This document shows, piece after piece, positions 16,168 to 22,250 of a stretch of 22,250 nt of DNA (positions are counted from its first letter, which is position 1; each line of letters starts with the position of its first letter). The stretch is from CAZAYB01 sp964489215 (lineage in GTDB: Bacteria > Planctomycetota > Phycisphaerae > Sedimentisphaerales > Anaerohalosphaeraceae). Location: assembly GCA_964489215.1 (NCBI GenBank), contig CAZAYB010000021.1, forward strand, positions 1-22,250, written 5' to 3'. A program made the translations under genes and the position numbers. Under the pieces are notes generated by a model, which ran no database searches, had not been told where the DNA came from, and saw only the letters and a list, made by a program, of their open reading frames with translations.

Positions 16168-16851
16168 TTAACTTTTACGCTTAAGAGCGAATACAGCAGC
16201 ACCTGAAAACAGTAACACTACTGTCGCAGGCTCGGGAACAGCAATTGCCAGGTCGCGGTACTGACCCAACTTAAAGTCATAGGGTTCAAAAGGACTTGCC
16301 AAGGCAAGAAGCTCTGATGCATCGCCGTTATACTGCATCAAACCCACAAGATAGGTCTGAGCCTGATTGGCAACAGCAGCATTGTCAGAGATAAGAAAAT
16401 CTCCGCTTGATACGTCCCACGCACCCGAATTTTCGTAAACAATCTCCCATACCGCAACATTAAAAGCAGCTGCCTTAACCGTGTCGTTACCGATCCCCGC
16501 AAAAGCCATCGAATGCAGCTTTTCAACTGCATCAGCCTTGCTTGCTGACATGTTATCATCAGATGGATCTGGTGCACTTGTAAGCTCAACAGCTTTATAA
16601 GTAGCGGCTGGATTCGGAAGCATATCTCCAAGATCAATTACGAATGCGTCCAAAACAAGCTGTTCATCTGACAGTTCAATCTCTCCAACACCAGCTGTGT
16701 ATGTGCCGTTGTAGAAAAGACCGCTTGAAACTGTCACTTCCTCACTGGCGGTAAAACCAAGCCAGTTTACTTCAACAACATCACCCGGTACCGGTAAAGC
16801 ATAGGCACAAACAGGGATGCACAGAAGCATAACAAAAATAAAACTCCTCAT
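16168..16851 (-). CDS. PEP-CTERM sorting domain protein, paralogue 1
   Basis: A 227-aa exported protein. ATG 16851 is preferred: GGAGG lies 6 nt upstream and a signal peptide starts there (MRSFIFVMLLCIPVCAYA); the longer frame from TTG 16884 would translate through the ribosome site. The mature part is about 185 residues rich in Ala and Asp, with FVIDLGDMLPNPAATYKAVEL and AAAFNVAVWEIVYEN. The C-terminus is a standard PEP-CTERM signal: VPEPATVVLLFSG, hydrophobic helix, KRKS. In known systems this is cut by an exosortase and the protein reaches the cell surface or exopolymer. It aligns along its length with the next gene at 17197-17892, so the two are tandem duplicates. Function of the mature domain unknown. 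Confidence 0.88.
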   Translation of the reverse strand: MRSFIFVMLLCIPVCAYALPVPGDVVEVNWLGFTASEEVTVSSGLFYNGTYTAGVGEIELSDEQLVLDAFVIDLGDMLPNPAATYKAVELTSAPDPSDDNMSASKADAVEKLHSMAFAGIGNDTVKAAAFNVAVWEIVYENSGAWDVSSGDFLISDNAAVANQAQTYLVGLMQYNGDASELLALASPFEPYDFKLGQYRDLAIAVPEPATVVLLFSGAAVFALKRKS

Positions 16852-16891
16852 TACAAACCTCCAATTCTTCATTAGAACCAACAATTCTCAC

Positions 16892-16915
16892 AGGCGAAAA
16901 AATAATCGCCTTTTT
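16892..16915. repeat. hairpin upstream of PEP-CTERM paralogue 1
   Basis: AGGCGA (16892-16897) and TCGCCT (16906-16911) form a 6-bp stem with an 8-nt A-rich loop. On the plus strand it runs into TTTTT, like a terminator, possibly ending plus-strand transcripts that pass 16085. On the minus strand it sits in the leader of paralogue 1, some 40 nt before its start. Confidence 0.45.
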
Positions 16916-16998
16916 AAGTTGTGTTTTCGGCTAATTCGCAATGAAACTGTAATAAACCCGCCAAATACAGCAAAGTCATTACAGATTGTGCAAAAAGC

Positions 16999-17025
16999 AA
17001 CAGGCACACAACATCATTGCCTGTT
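16999..17025. terminator. perfect 8-bp stem-loop between the PEP-CTERM paralogues
   Basis: AACAGGCA (16999-17006) and TGCCTGTT (17018-17025) pair perfectly across an 11-nt loop. T-rich bases follow on both strands (TT then CC on plus, GCTTTTTG on minus). It is probably a terminator for paralogue 2 transcripts, second in line after the stem at 17106-17134. Confidence 0.5.
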
Positions 17026-17105
17026 TTCCTCCATCCCCTATTGCATGTTTAAATTAAAAAACTATGCACTAAAGGGAACTCAACTTGCCCTGCATTCAAA
17101 GCTGC

Positions 17106-17134
17106 ACGGCCGGGTTCTTTAACAACCCGACCGT
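17106..17134 (-). terminator. probable terminator of PEP-CTERM paralogue 2
   Basis: ACGG-C-CGGGTT (17106-17116) pairs with AACCCG-A-CCGT (17124-17134): ten pairs with one mismatch and a 7-nt loop, about 63 nt after the stop at 17197. It is GC-rich in an AT-rich gap. The following minus-strand sequence has only a short T-run, so it may act with the stem at 16999-17025. Confidence 0.6.
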
Positions 17135-17196
17135 ACAATGATTTATTCTAATCACCCGCCTGAAACTACTAATAAGGCAGATGGGTGGTTACCAAC

Positions 17197-17892
17197 CTAC
17201 AAACTCCTTCTTCTGCGGAGATAACCAACTACACTTACACCAATGGTACCAAGCAAAAGTGCACTCGGTGCCGGGATCGGTGAAGGTATAATGTAATCCT
17301 GGAACTGCTCATACTTATATTCAGGATCAGATGAAGGATTTGTCAGAGCGTTAAGATACGCAGAGGGACCTTCATAATCAGCCAGAGCAGCAAGAAGACT
17401 TGAAGCTTCATCTGTTACAGGAGTATTTCCAGAAGCCTGGAACGTACCGTTGCCAAGATCATAAGCTAAACTGTCTTCATAAATAATTTCCCACAGAGCT
17501 ACGCCGAAACCAGCAGCTTTTGTGCTGTCACTGCCTATGGAATCATATGCCATGCCCCAAAGACTCTTGATTTCAGCTGCCTTGGCATCACCCATATTAA
17601 AATCTACAGGATCAGGTGCATCAGCAAGCTCTACTACATCATAAGTTGCAGGATTGATCGGACGCGGGTCCGCGATATCAATGCAGAACGTGCGGAATAT
17701 TTCGCCGTCTACACTGATAGTATCCAAACCTGCTATTGCCCCGCCGGAATATACCGGGCTGACAACATTCAGATTCTCAGCTGCATAATATCCCAGTGTC
17801 TGTACAGTTACTACATCACCGACTGTCGGAAGTGCCAGTGCTGGTGTAACTGAAAGAACCAGAACAGCTAAACTTAATATTAACCGTTTCAT
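17197..17892 (-). CDS. PEP-CTERM-like sorting signal protein, paralogue 2 (PAPSALLLG variant)
   Basis: A 231-aa exported protein. ATG 17892 has AGGG 7 nt upstream. Signal peptide MKRLILSLAVLVLSVTPALA. The body parallels paralogue 1: LPTVGDVVTVQTLGYYAAENLNV, FCIDIADPRPINPATYDVVELADAPDP, TKAAGFGVALWEIIYED. The tail differs: SPIPAPSALLLG, hydrophobic helix, YLRRRRSL, a variant sorting signal with PAPS instead of PEP. The CID cysteine here is valine in paralogue 1. FCIDI plus VALWEI recalls the Cys and Gln regions of thioester-domain surface proteins, but the expected Gln is not present, so no thioester is predicted. It lies 1 kb downstream of a LuxR-type regulator. Mature function unknown. Confidence 0.85.
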   Translation of the reverse strand: MKRLILSLAVLVLSVTPALALPTVGDVVTVQTLGYYAAENLNVVSPVYSGGAIAGLDTISVDGEIFRTFCIDIADPRPINPATYDVVELADAPDPVDFNMGDAKAAEIKSLWGMAYDSIGSDSTKAAGFGVALWEIIYEDSLAYDLGNGTFQASGNTPVTDEASSLLAALADYEGPSAYLNALTNPSSDPEYKYEQFQDYIIPSPIPAPSALLLGTIGVSVVGYLRRRRSL

Positions 17893-17932
17893 TTTACTAC
17901 CCTTTCATTCTTCCGTTATCAATTTACATTTT

Positions 17933-17952
17933 CAGAATTATACTTAATTCTG
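17933..17952. repeat. 8-bp inverted repeat upstream of PEP-CTERM paralogue 2
   Basis: CAGAATTA (17933-17940) and TAATTCTG (17945-17952) are perfect inverted copies with a 4-nt centre, 40 bp upstream of the start codon. The dyad form fits a binding site for a dimeric regulator such as a LuxR-type protein, or a small leader stem. A run of seven C/G lies next to it. Regulator not shown. Confidence 0.45.
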
Positions 17953-18246
17953 CTCCCCCCCTGGAACTTACCAAGAGGTTTTACTATCGTTTATTTAGGT
18001 TATTTCCTTTTCAAGTTTTTTCCGTTTAGCTTTTCTCGTCATTGTGGAAAAACATCGTTCTTAATATATTTTACTTCTGCTAAACCCGAATGTTTACACC
18101 TCCTTTCAAATTTATCTTTTTTTTTTACAATAATTACCCAAACGAACATTACCTGCCTAAACGATTTATATCAGATAAAAACAACGCCTTAAATAGATTG
18201 CTCTAATCAAAACAAACACGCGTTTTTTTTATAAGCATTCAAACTT

Positions 18247-18283
18247 AAAAAACGTTCAGGTAAATCCAAAGGTTTTTCCTGAA
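18247..18283 (-). terminator. Rho-independent terminator of the putative RNA gene
   Basis: TTCAGG (18255-18260) pairs with CCTGAA (18278-18283), continuing inward through AAA/TTT and CC/GG with two T-T mismatches to a 3-nt loop. On the minus strand the stem is followed after 2 nt by six T (18252-18247). It ends the transcript expected from the promoter at 18569-18597. Confidence 0.65.
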
Positions 18284-18563
18284 ACTATGAACTTTTCAAA
18301 TAAACGAGTGTGTGAAACATAACATAGAGACTTAAATCTCTAAACCCCCATGGCCAGGACACACAAATTTCTCAACCAAAAACACTCGGTCAAAAAACCG
18401 TACCTAAAACCAACTTATGTTTCTCCACTCCCTAAGGCAAAACTAAACACTTTATGCCTTAAAATATCACAATTCGCTGTTTACAAAAGCCCAACCTCAA
18501 ATGTACTTGCTCCGGAGTCCCCTCCCATGGGACAGATATGAGATTGCCTTATCATACAGCGAA
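18247..18563 (-). ncRNA. putative structured non-coding RNA, family unknown
   Basis: A transcript of about 315 nt is predicted between a good promoter and a terminator, with no open frame longer than about 15 codons found by eye. At its very 5' end AATTCGCTGT (18565-18556) pairs perfectly with ACAGCGAATT (18480-18471), enclosing about 75 nt that contain a GTCCC/GGGAC hairpin (18533-18517) and TCCGGA. Then TAAGGCA and TGCCTTA (18461-18455 with 18439-18433) make a 7-bp stem; a second TAAGGCA at 18551-18545 could replace the first strand, so two folds are possible. Further along are CGGT/ACCG and TAGAGA/TCTCTA (18342-18325) stems. I looked for tmRNA, RNase P, SRP and 6S signatures and common riboswitch cores and saw none. 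It could also be the far 5' leader of PEP-CTERM paralogue 2, but the terminator argues for a separate gene. Confidence 0.5.
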
Positions 18564-18568
18564 TTATT

Positions 18569-18597
18569 ATTCTAACAAATTTCGAGGAAAAAAGCAA
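18569..18597 (-). promoter_or_regulatory. sigma-70 promoter of the putative RNA gene
   Basis: On the minus strand TTGCTT (18597-18592) and TAGAAT (18574-18569) are separated by exactly 17 bp, matching consensus at 4/6 and 5/6. The predicted start near 18562 coincides with the 5' strand of the 10-bp helix at 18556-18565. Confidence 0.6.
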
Positions 18598-18644
18598 GTT
18601 AGTATCACATTAGTTTGTATTTTTTTTTACATTTTCCCAAAAAT

Positions 18645-18662
18645 CTATAATTTGCATTATAG
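18645..18662. repeat. palindrome CTATAAT-TTGC-ATTATAG
   Basis: Perfect 7-bp inverted repeats (18645-18651 and 18656-18662) around TTGC. Each arm contains a -10-like TATAAT. On the minus strand TTGTAC lies 16 bp before one of them, so it may be an upstream promoter for the putative RNA, an operator, or both. Confidence 0.45.
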
Positions 18663-18791
18663 CCGATAAAAACTGCTGTACAACTGCAAAAACCAGGATT
18701 ATTTAAAATACAGTGAATATCCTTAATCCTTTAAGGTTAAGTCTAAAGTAGTAGATAAGATGTAAAAAAACAAATAAACTACATTTTTGGG

Positions 18792-18812
18792 CAGGAAAAC
18801 GCCTTTTCCCTG
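18792..18812. repeat. stem-loop downstream of the small LuxR gene
   Basis: CAGG-AAAA (18792-18799) pairs with TTTT-CCCTG (18804-18812) with one bulged C and a 4-nt loop. On the minus strand it lies about 155 nt after the LuxR stop. No T-run follows directly, so a terminator role is doubtful. Confidence 0.4.
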
Positions 18813-18848
18813 AATAGGCACCCGAAAATTATAAGTTACATTTTATTC

Positions 18849-18897
18849 TTCAGGTCCGATAATAACTCGATTTTACGAAAAAAAAACTTGACCTGAA
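18849..18897. repeat. 8-bp inverted repeat after the TPR-LuxR operon
   Basis: TTCAGGTC (18849-18856) and GACCTGAA (18890-18897) are perfect inverted copies with a 33-nt spacer that contains nine A/T in a row. It begins 71 nt downstream of the LuxR stop codon and may be the 3' stem of that transcript. Confidence 0.4.
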
Positions 18898-18967
18898 AAA
18901 TATAAACCGCCCCATTTAATTATAAATCAGTCAAAAGAAGCAATATTTAAGCACATAAAACACATCT

Positions 18968-19270
18968 TTAACCAAAGTTCTGATGATTGCCTGCCTCATT
19001 AATAAATTTTATCAGAAGCTGAACCTTGTTTTTCACCCACACTTTTCTGTAAATATTTCGAAGATGCGTCTTAACTGTACCAAGCTTAATCTCAAGCCCT
19101 GCCGCTATCTCTTCATTACCAAATCCGCAACAGGCCATCTGAGAAACCTCAAGTTCCCTGTCCGTCATTTCATATCGTCTCCTCAGATAACCCCATTGCT
19201 CCTTTGTCAAAAGGCTCTTATCCATAACATCGCCCCCAGAAAACTGCTTTCCTGTATTTGCGTCCGTCAT
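18968..19270 (-). CDS. small stand-alone LuxR/GerE-type DNA-binding regulator
   Basis: A 100-aa protein that is almost only a LuxR-type helix-turn-helix (about 33-92): MTDRELEVSQMACCGFGNEEIAAGLEIKLGTVKTHLRNIYRKVWVKNKVQLLIKFI. There is no receiver, autoinducer-binding or PAS domain, so it resembles GerE-sized regulators. Two starts are possible: ATG 19270, 6 bp after the TPR stop with AGG about 12 nt upstream, or ATG 19225 (85 aa), which has a better-placed GGGGG 7 nt upstream. It forms an operon with the large TPR gene. Nearby inverted repeats (17933-17952, 18645-18662) and the PEP-CTERM genes are candidate targets; this is inference. Confidence 0.85.
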   Translation of the reverse strand: MTDANTGKQFSGGDVMDKSLLTKEQWGYLRRRYEMTDRELEVSQMACCGFGNEEIAAGLEIKLGTVKTHLRNIYRKVWVKNKVQLLIKFINEAGNHQNFG

Positions 19271-19276
19271 ATAAAT

Positions 19277-22250
19277 TTATAACCTGTCAAGAAGCTCATG
19301 GATCTCTTCGGTTTGGACCGCAGAGAGCCCGCCGTTTTTCGAATGAACCTTAAGGGACTCAAGCAGACTCTCCCTGGCACCGACAGTATTGCCCATTGAT
19401 ACCTGGCAAAGGCCAAGATGGTAATAGGAACTGGCAAGTGAACTGGAAAATGGACTGTAAAGTTCTATACACTTATTAAAATCATTAACTGCCTTTTCAT
19501 ATTCCTCAAGCCTGTAATATATCATCCCCCGAGTATCGAGCAGGTCAATATAGCCGTCAAATTTCTCGACACCGCGGTCAGCAAGCTCCAGCGCCTTTCG
19601 GGGCTCATTTTCATACTCACATATCAGCCACGCAAGGTTATTTACAGCGACCGGCACATCAGGATCTATCGAAAGCACCTTTCTGTAAGTCTCTGCTGCC
19701 TCTGCAGATCTTTGCGTAGAATGATACAAAACTGCAAGTGAATTCAAGACACCGGGCGAAGGGTCCCGATTATCTATAACCGCTAACAAAATGCTTTCCG
19801 CTGCCGATATCGACTCCGGCGAAGAAGATAACGTATTTTCTGCAACAGCCGCAAAAGATTCCCGCTGGTCCTCGTACTTATCAATCCAGTCCTTAACCAG
19901 ATCTACCAGCCTGTCATAGTCGTTATTCTTTATCAAGGCGTCACAATAAGTATAAATTGCTACTTCCCTGTTATGCGAATCGGAAATAACCTCCTCAGCT
20001 ATCTTTACTGATTTATCATAGTTACCTTGATTGTACTCTGCTATTGACAAAAGAAGCTTGACATCATTATCATCAGCCGCTGAAGGTACCGCCTCAATAT
20101 ATGATTCAAGAACATCCCTTGCCCTGGAATTATCATTCATCTGCATATAAGTCCGCACAAGCAGCTTAACAGCCTCTTCATCTTCAGGATACATCTCCTT
20201 GACAGCCTTAAGCGTAGGAACCGCCAGTTGAACGCTCCTGCCCATCTCACAGCGAGCCTTAAGCAGCATCAAACCCCTGTTATTCGGTATATAACTTAAA
20301 CCCTGGAGAACATAATCTATCGCCCTGGCAAACTGTTGATTATTACGGTAATACTGAGCAAGCAGTGCCCATGCACCGGGAGACTGAGGATTGGCATTGG
20401 CAACAGACTCCAGCATATCCAGCCCCTCCTTAACTCTGGGCCAGACACCAGAAGAAACCAACAGTTGAGCCTTGTATAACTTTATATCCATATCATCAGG
20501 GCGAACCTTCAAGCAGCTCTCAAGAAGCTCCCTGCCCTTTTCCAGCAATTGCTCGTCTCTTACAAGCAGATAAGTCATTCCCGCCTGCTTTTTGGTTCTG
20601 TACTCATCAGGCGAAAGCTTTAATGCGACACTTACCGCCTCGGCCGCCTTTTCAAAATCTTCCCCAGTACGGTAAAACCTGCCCTTGGCAAGCCAGGCCT
20701 CAACGCTTGAATCATCTATATTGATAGCCTTTTCAATATCCTCGACAGCCTTATCATACCTCTCAAGCTCTTTGTAAAGCTCACTCCTGAGCAAATAAGA
20801 ATCTACATCATTGTTATTTTCAACAAGATTATCCGCTATCATAATCGCATCGTCATCACGCCCCTGCTCAAGCCGAAGTGCTATCATAACCCGCGCAACC
20901 GTTGTCGAAATGTCATCCCTTCCCCAGAAATCACTCAGCAAACGTTCTGCCGCCTCAAACTGCTTCTGCTCAATCTTCAGACGCGTCAATGCAAGACGCA
21001 CAGATAAATTATTCGGATCCTGAACAAGCGAACTGCTCAACGTCTCACCTGCACTGGTAAGCTTGCCCTTCCTTACATCAGAATAGAACCTGAAAGGAGA
21101 AAGCCTTGGGTCAGACTGCCTGCCGAAAGAAACCCTTTCCAAAAGTTCGTCTGCCTGATCAAAACGCCTTATTCGATACATAAACGCAAGCGATGACAAT
21201 ATAATATCCATATCATCAGGAGAACGGTTAAGAGCCTGCTCATATATACCAAATGCAAGCTCATTCTGACCTGACTTCTCATAAGCCGACGCTAAAAGAA
21301 GCCTGCTCTCCTGATCATAAGGATGAATCGAAAGCGTCTCTTTAAGATGATTGATTATCCTCGAATAATTCTTCTCCCCCTCACCAAAAAGCCAGAACAT
21401 CGCCTGCTCGTAACGCCACTGTCTGCCCTGCTCACCCTCGATCTGTCGAATTCGGTCAATCAGCTTTTGTTCATCAACTTCCAATGAGGTAGTCCTTGCC
21501 AGCCTCAAAATACTCCTGATAATACTTACATTCTGAGGGTTTTCTTCTATCAAACCATTAAGAACCTCATAAGCCTGTTCATTCCTGTCGAGCATCGTAT
21601 AAACATCAGCAAGCATCATCTCAAGCGAAAACCGCGAAGAGGCCTTGACGCTTTTCTCCAAAGCATTCGTAACTACTGGCTCTGCCTCTGTAACCCTGTT
21701 TTCACTGACAAGATAAGAAACCATATACCGAACCACAGAAACAGACTCAGGATACTTAAAAAGCATTTTCCTAAGTTGCGATTCCGCAATATCCTTATCA
21801 TTATTATTAAAAAGATAAGTAACCTGAAGAAGCTCCACATCCGGCCTGTCTGGATATTCTTTCATAAGGTCAGATATAATAACCGCTGCCTTACTCATAT
21901 CACCATTTCCCAAAGCAAGCCGAACCTGAAGCTTTCTTACCTCAAGCTCATCTTTCATTTTAGAAAGCAAATAATCAAGATCATTCTCAACACTTTCCCG
22001 AACCTGATCCGTTACACCAGTCATACCCCCGGCCAAACGGTTAACACGAACCTTTGCATGAAGAAACCGGGCGTTAACATCACCGGGCCTTAAGGAAACC
22101 GCGCTGCGGGAATACCTTAAAGCATCATCCAGCTTGCCAATTTCATTATACAAATAACCAAGCGTATAATGAGCGGGATAATAATTCGGCATCTGGGAAA
22201 CTAATTCCCGAAGACGGTATATAGCAGATGTCGTATCACCAAGTTTGGAA
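19277..22250 (-). CDS. large tetratricopeptide-repeat protein, N-terminus outside the window
   Basis: At least 990 aa of almost continuous TPR repeats (for example PNYYPAHYTLGYLYNEIGKLDDALRYSRSAVSLRPG and VPVAVNNLAWLICEYENEPRKALELADRGVE). The ATG at 22192 is internal: codons upstream to the window edge stay open and read as another TPR helix pair (SAIYRLRELVSQ), so the start, and any signal peptide or lipobox, lies outside. TPR solenoids hold protein complexes together. In PEP-CTERM/exosortase bacteria a large TPR lipoprotein (PrsT) is encoded with the sorting and exopolysaccharide genes; size and setting here resemble that, but without the N-terminus the match is only a suggestion. Its stop is 6 bp before the small LuxR-type gene, its likely operon partner. 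Confidence 0.88.
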   Translation of the reverse strand, partial: SKLGDTTSAIYRLRELVSQMPNYYPAHYTLGYLYNEIGKLDDALRYSRSAVSLRPGDVNARFLHAKVRVNRLAGGMTGVTDQVRESVENDLDYLLSKMKDELEVRKLQVRLALGNGDMSKAAVIISDLMKEYPDRPDVELLQVTYLFNNNDKDIAESQLRKMLFKYPESVSVVRYMVSYLVSENRVTEAEPVVTNALEKSVKASSRFSLEMMLADVYTMLDRNEQAYEVLNGLIEENPQNVSIIRSILRLARTTSLEVDEQKLIDRIRQIEGEQGRQWRYEQAMFWLFGEGEKNYSRIINHLKETLSIHPYDQESRLLLASAYEKSGQNELAFGIYEQALNRSPDDMDIILSSLAFMYRIRRFDQADELLERVSFGRQSDPRLSPFRFYSDVRKGKLTSAGETLSSSLVQDPNNLSVRLALTRLKIEQKQFEAAERLLSDFWGRDDISTTVARVMIALRLEQGRDDDAIMIADNLVENNNDVDSYLLRSELYKELERYDKAVEDIEKAINIDDSSVEAWLAKGRFYRTGEDFEKAAEAVSVALKLSPDEYRTKKQAGMTYLLVRDEQLLEKGRELLESCLKVRPDDMDIKLYKAQLLVSSGVWPRVKEGLDMLESVANANPQSPGAWALLAQYYRNNQQFARAIDYVLQGLSYIPNNRGLMLLKARCEMGRSVQLAVPTLKAVKEMYPEDEEAVKLLVRTYMQMNDNSRARDVLESYIEAVPSAADDNDVKLLLSIAEYNQGNYDKSVKIAEEVISDSHNREVAIYTYCDALIKNNDYDRLVDLVKDWIDKYEDQRESFAAVAENTLSSSPESISAAESILLAVIDNRDPSPGVLNSLAVLYHSTQRSAEAAETYRKVLSIDPDVPVAVNNLAWLICEYENEPRKALELADRGVEKFDGYIDLLDTRGMIYYRLEEYEKAVNDFNKCIELYSPFSSSLASSYYHLGLCQVSMGNTVGARESLLESLKVHSKNGGLSAVQTEEIHELLDRL

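Larger units (their letters stand above)
17893..18967. other. 1.1-kb AT-rich gene-free stretch with structured elements
   Basis: No credible protein gene was found. The one frame above 60 codons (18350-18541, +) has no ribosome site, repetitive low-complexity composition and overlaps the stem-loops. The stretch holds the leader of PEP-CTERM paralogue 2, homopolymer runs (seven C at 17955-17961, ten T at 18117-18126), a putative RNA gene with promoter and terminator on the minus strand, and several inverted repeats listed separately. Confidence 0.8.

Noticed and set aside
18098..18106. Perfect minus-strand Shine-Dalgarno-like AAAGGAGGT
   Set aside because: No start codon with a usable frame follows at the right distance; the nearest candidates stop within a few codons. 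On the plus strand it resembles the 16S rRNA tail, but nothing else of an rRNA is present.
18500..18530. 15-codon minus-strand frame starting at the ATG in TCCCATGGGA
   Set aside because: No ribosome site, and the ATG lies inside a hairpin; more likely part of RNA structure than a leader peptide.
18350..18541. 63-codon open frame on the plus strand in the gene-free stretch
   Set aside because: No ribosome site, biased composition (Lys, Pro, Ser, Thr), no recognisable motif, and it overlaps the stem-loops of the putative minus-strand RNA.
19277..22192. ATG 22192 as the true start of the TPR protein
   Set aside because: The frame stays open to the window edge and the upstream codons encode further TPR-like sequence; no signal peptide follows the ATG.

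Overview
The window looks like chromosomal DNA from a Planctomycetota bacterium, most likely class Phycisphaerae and near Sedimentisphaerales. This is an inference from gene content, not a database match. It rests on two secreted proteins with PEP-CTERM-type sorting tails (one with PEP, one with a PAPSALLLG variant before a helix and an Arg cluster), a secreted glycosidase-like protein ending in a dockerin-like calcium-binding repeat, a large TPR protein co-encoded with a small LuxR-type regulator, and frequent TTG starts. No phage, IS element, CRISPR array, tRNA or rRNA was seen.

Layout from left to right. Positions 1-5743: the 3' end of trmB (+), then three minus-strand genes: a double-sensor methyl-accepting chemotaxis protein, a PAS-PAS-LuxR one-component regulator and a THUMP-domain RNA methyltransferase with altered motifs. 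Positions 5853-9900: plus-strand genes for an MFS transporter, a YgjP-type metallopeptidase whose start is 2 bp past the transporter stop, aspartate kinase behind a consensus sigma-70 promoter, and a membrane-anchored thermonuclease. Positions 10041-16085: cell-surface genes. These are the glycosidase-like dockerin protein (+), the convergent rfbA-rfbD-rfbB operon (-) for dTDP-sugar synthesis with no rfbC, and a divergent pair (+) of a Wza-like export lipoprotein and an unknown four-helix membrane protein.

Positions 16168-22250 are all minus strand: two tandem paralogous PEP-CTERM-type proteins, a gene-free stretch of about 1.1 kb, a small LuxR-type regulator, and a TPR protein that runs off the right edge. 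The gene-free stretch is the most interesting part. It has a good promoter (TTGCTT-17-TAGAAT) whose expected start coincides with a 10-bp helix, followed by further stem-loops and a hairpin plus T-run about 315 nt downstream. Together these look like a free-standing structured RNA gene that I cannot assign to a known family.

From about 10 kb onward the genes share a surface theme: activated rhamnose-type sugar, polysaccharide export, secreted proteins with sorting tails, and probable regulatory and scaffold proteins for them. The exosortase and glycosyltransferases expected in such a system are not in the window.
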